64,000 nucleotides of DNA from positions 372,001 through 436,000 of the forward strand of contig JAIWNF010000019.1 in the NCBI GenBank assembly GCA_025093555.1, written 5' to 3'. The translations under genes were made by a program, and so were the position numbers. The DNA comes from Circinella umbellata. Taxonomy: Eukaryota > Mucoromycota > Mucoromycetes > Mucorales > Lichtheimiaceae. How positions within the stretch are numbered: the first letter of the stretch is position 1; each line of letters opens with the position of its first letter. A model generated the notes under the pieces. The model was given only the letters and a program-made list of their open reading frames with translations. It was not told where the DNA came from and did not search any database. Below, piece after piece: positions 62,432 to 64,000 of this stretch.

Positions 62432-64000
62432 ATGAAAAATTGGGCGGTGAGTACTACTTTTCTACTTTTTTAATTTTATATCGTCTTTTTACTTTTTATT
62501 CTTTCCAATCTATAAAAAAAAGAAGTGCAGTGAGAACTACCTTTCTTTTGTTCTGATATTTGTTTTGATTGGAAAGAATAATGAGTAAAAAGAGATGTAA
62601 GAAAAGACAGCATAAAAAAGAGTAAAAGAGCAGTACTCTTCACCGTTTTTTTTTTGCATCTTTTCTTTCCTACGTAACAATAAGAAGAGCAGTGAGTTTA
62701 CTACTCTTCTTCTTTACATTATTTCTTTTCTTCCCTATGTAACATTCTTTTTATTTTGACAAGTACTTCCAATTACTTGTAACTTCATCTTCCTTCTTCC
62801 ACTTGCTCTTTTCCCCCAACACTCAAAAAAAAAGAAGTGCAGTGGGTACTACTCTTCTTTATTTTTTATCAAGTACTTAAAGTTATGTACCTTTTCGTGT
62901 CCTTTTACTTTTGTTTTTTATTATACTCCTGTTTTTCTCAAACAATAATTTCTTTAATCTAGGACGATCAACTGGAGGGCAAGCGATGCAGTTTTCCTCG
63001 ATTCGACGACACGATTACCTTGGCGACATGGCGACAACGGTAATAATAAAATAACATGCTGTAAATACTAATGACTAGAACATTTTCTTTTATTTTTTAT
63101 AATATATAGACACGACGATCAAGACCAATGGAAAACTGTATCTGGCTGGGGGTAAGGATAGGGCACTTTTTGTAGGACGATCAACTGGAGGGCAAGCGAT
63201 GCAGTTTTCCTCGATTCAACGATACGATTATCTTGGCGACATGGCGACAACGGTAATAATAAAATAACATGCTGTAAATTCTAATGACTAGAACATTTTC
63301 TTTTATTTTCTATGATATATAGACGCGACGATCAAGACCAATGGAAAACTGTATCTGGCTGGGGGTAAGGATAGGGCACTTTTTGTAGGACGATCAACTG
63401 GAGGGCAAGCGATGCAGTTTTCCTCGATTCAACGATACGATTATCTTGGCGACATGGCGACAACGGTAATAATAAAATAACATGCTGTAAATACTAATGA
63501 CTAGAACATCTTCTTTTATTTTTTATAATATATAGACACGACGATCAAGACCAATGGAAAACTGTATCTCGCTGGGGGTAAGGATAGGGCACTTTTTGTA
63601 GGACGATCAACTGGAGGGCAAGCGATGCAGTTTTCCTCGATTCGACGATACGATTACCTTGGCGACATGGCGACAACGGTAGTAATAAAATAACTTGCTG
63701 TAAATGCTAATGACTAGAACATTTTCTTTTATTTTTTATAATATATAGACACGACGATCAAGACCAATGGAAAACTGTATCTGGCTGGGGGTAAGGATAG
63801 GGCACTTTTTGTAGGACGATCAACTGGAGGGCAAGCGATGCAGTTTTCCTCGATTCGACGATACGATTACCTTGGCGACATGGCGACAACGGTAATAATA
63901 AAATAACATGCTTTATATACTAATGACTAGAACATTTTCTTTTATTTTCTATGATATATAGACGCGACGATCAAGACCAATGGAAAACTGTATCTGGCTG
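62432..64000 (+). CDS. Unrecognised gene built from repeated exon-intron units (partial, tentative)
   Basis: A candidate first exon at 62432-62446 encodes MKNWA and is followed by a consensus donor, GTGAGT. A 516-nt intron ending AATCTAG would join it to GAC at 62963, exactly the first base of the 213-bp array. The first unit then reads DDQLEGKRCSFPRFDDTITL onward, across a 70-nt intron (63040-63109), to VSGWG and a TAA at 63152-63154. If the 24-nt GT-AG segment holding that TAA were also removed, the frame would stay open through all five copies to the window edge, changing frame at each unit because 119 nt remain per unit. I do not recognise the protein. It may be a short 45-residue peptide gene with duplicated downstream exons, a longer repeat protein continuing past the window, or a non-coding spliced RNA. 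Confidence 0.3.
62444..62865. repeat. Dispersed donor-like motif, four copies
   Basis: AAGTGCAGTGAGTACTACTC followed by a TTCTT tract, or close variants, occurs at about 62444, 62523, 62687 and 62832. A shorter form (GAGCAGTACTCTTCACC) lies near 62627. The first copy coincides with the proposed exon 1/intron junction of the array gene, so the others look like duplicated splice-donor neighbourhoods inside that intron. Confidence 0.55.
62963..64000 (+). repeat. Tandem array of 213-bp units, 4.9 copies, running off the window
   Basis: Units start at 62963, 63176, 63389, 63602 and 63815, each exactly 213 bp with no indels; the last is cut by the window end after 186 bp. A unit consists of 77 nt, then a 70-nt intron-like segment (starts GGTAATAATAAAATAAC at its donor, contains CTAATGAC, ends AATATATAG), then 42 nt, then a 24-nt GTAAGG...TTGTAG segment. 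Copies differ by only a few substitutions. The non-intron parts are much less AT-rich than the surrounding DNA. Confidence 0.95.

Overview
This window looks like nuclear DNA of an early-diverging fungus, most probably a Mucorales member (Mucoromycota). The reasons are the strongly AT-rich composition, short GT-AG introns (mostly 50-130 nt, many ending TATAG or TTTAG), AT-ending codons, long Gln/Asn runs in proteins, an expanded lineage-specific gene family, and a standard set of eukaryotic housekeeping genes. The genus cannot be read from the sequence. No tRNA, rRNA or CRISPR was found. Exon structures below were assembled by eye from splice signals; for every multi-exon gene with both ends visible the summed exons are a multiple of three and the joins are in frame.

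Layout: (1) 1-6 kb: AT-rich accessory DNA with a pogo/Tc1-like element carrying inverted ends and a TA duplication (842-1902), a tandem repeat (about 3313-3495) and an intact 9-exon gene of an uncharacterised family with a PD-x18-ExK motif (3513-5731, minus). (2) 6.3-17.3 kb: a Zn2Cys6 transcription factor, an HSBP1-like heat-shock-factor-binding protein, an AIFM2/FSP1-like flavoprotein and a siderophore-type MFS transporter. The last two each have two upstream ATCWGATAA sites, the kind bound by fungal iron-responsive GATA factors. (3) 17.3-24.1 kb: accessory DNA with a degenerate zinc-finger gene, a 5'-incomplete second member of the PD-x18-ExK family and low-copy repeats. (4) 24.1-50.7 kb: a gene-dense core with a vacuolar-type zinc transporter, Cbf5/dyskerin, a PPR protein, eIF4G, Nup192/Nup205, a Kre9/Knh1-like secreted protein, a Dug3-like amidotransferase, an Anp1/Mnn9 mannosyltransferase and glycerol-3-phosphate dehydrogenase. 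(5) 50.7-54.8 kb: a long gene-free stretch. (6) 54.8-59.9 kb: a compact ATP-dependent DNA ligase with a mitochondrial-looking leader, a CCDC43 homologue, ENY2/Sus1 and the NAA10/Ard1 acetyltransferase, packed with about 100-nt convergent gaps. (7) 59.9-64 kb: an inverted-repeat element and, at the window edge, a near-perfect array of 213-bp units.

The most unusual item is the terminal array (62963 to beyond 64000). Every unit carries a complete 70-nt intron-like segment with donor, branch-like site and acceptor, plus a second 24-nt GT-AG segment. The intron-like part varies more between copies than the rest, and a start exon lies upstream. It looks like a gene made of tandemly duplicated exon-intron cassettes. 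The shared iron-type GATA sites and the PD-x18-ExK family are the next most interesting.
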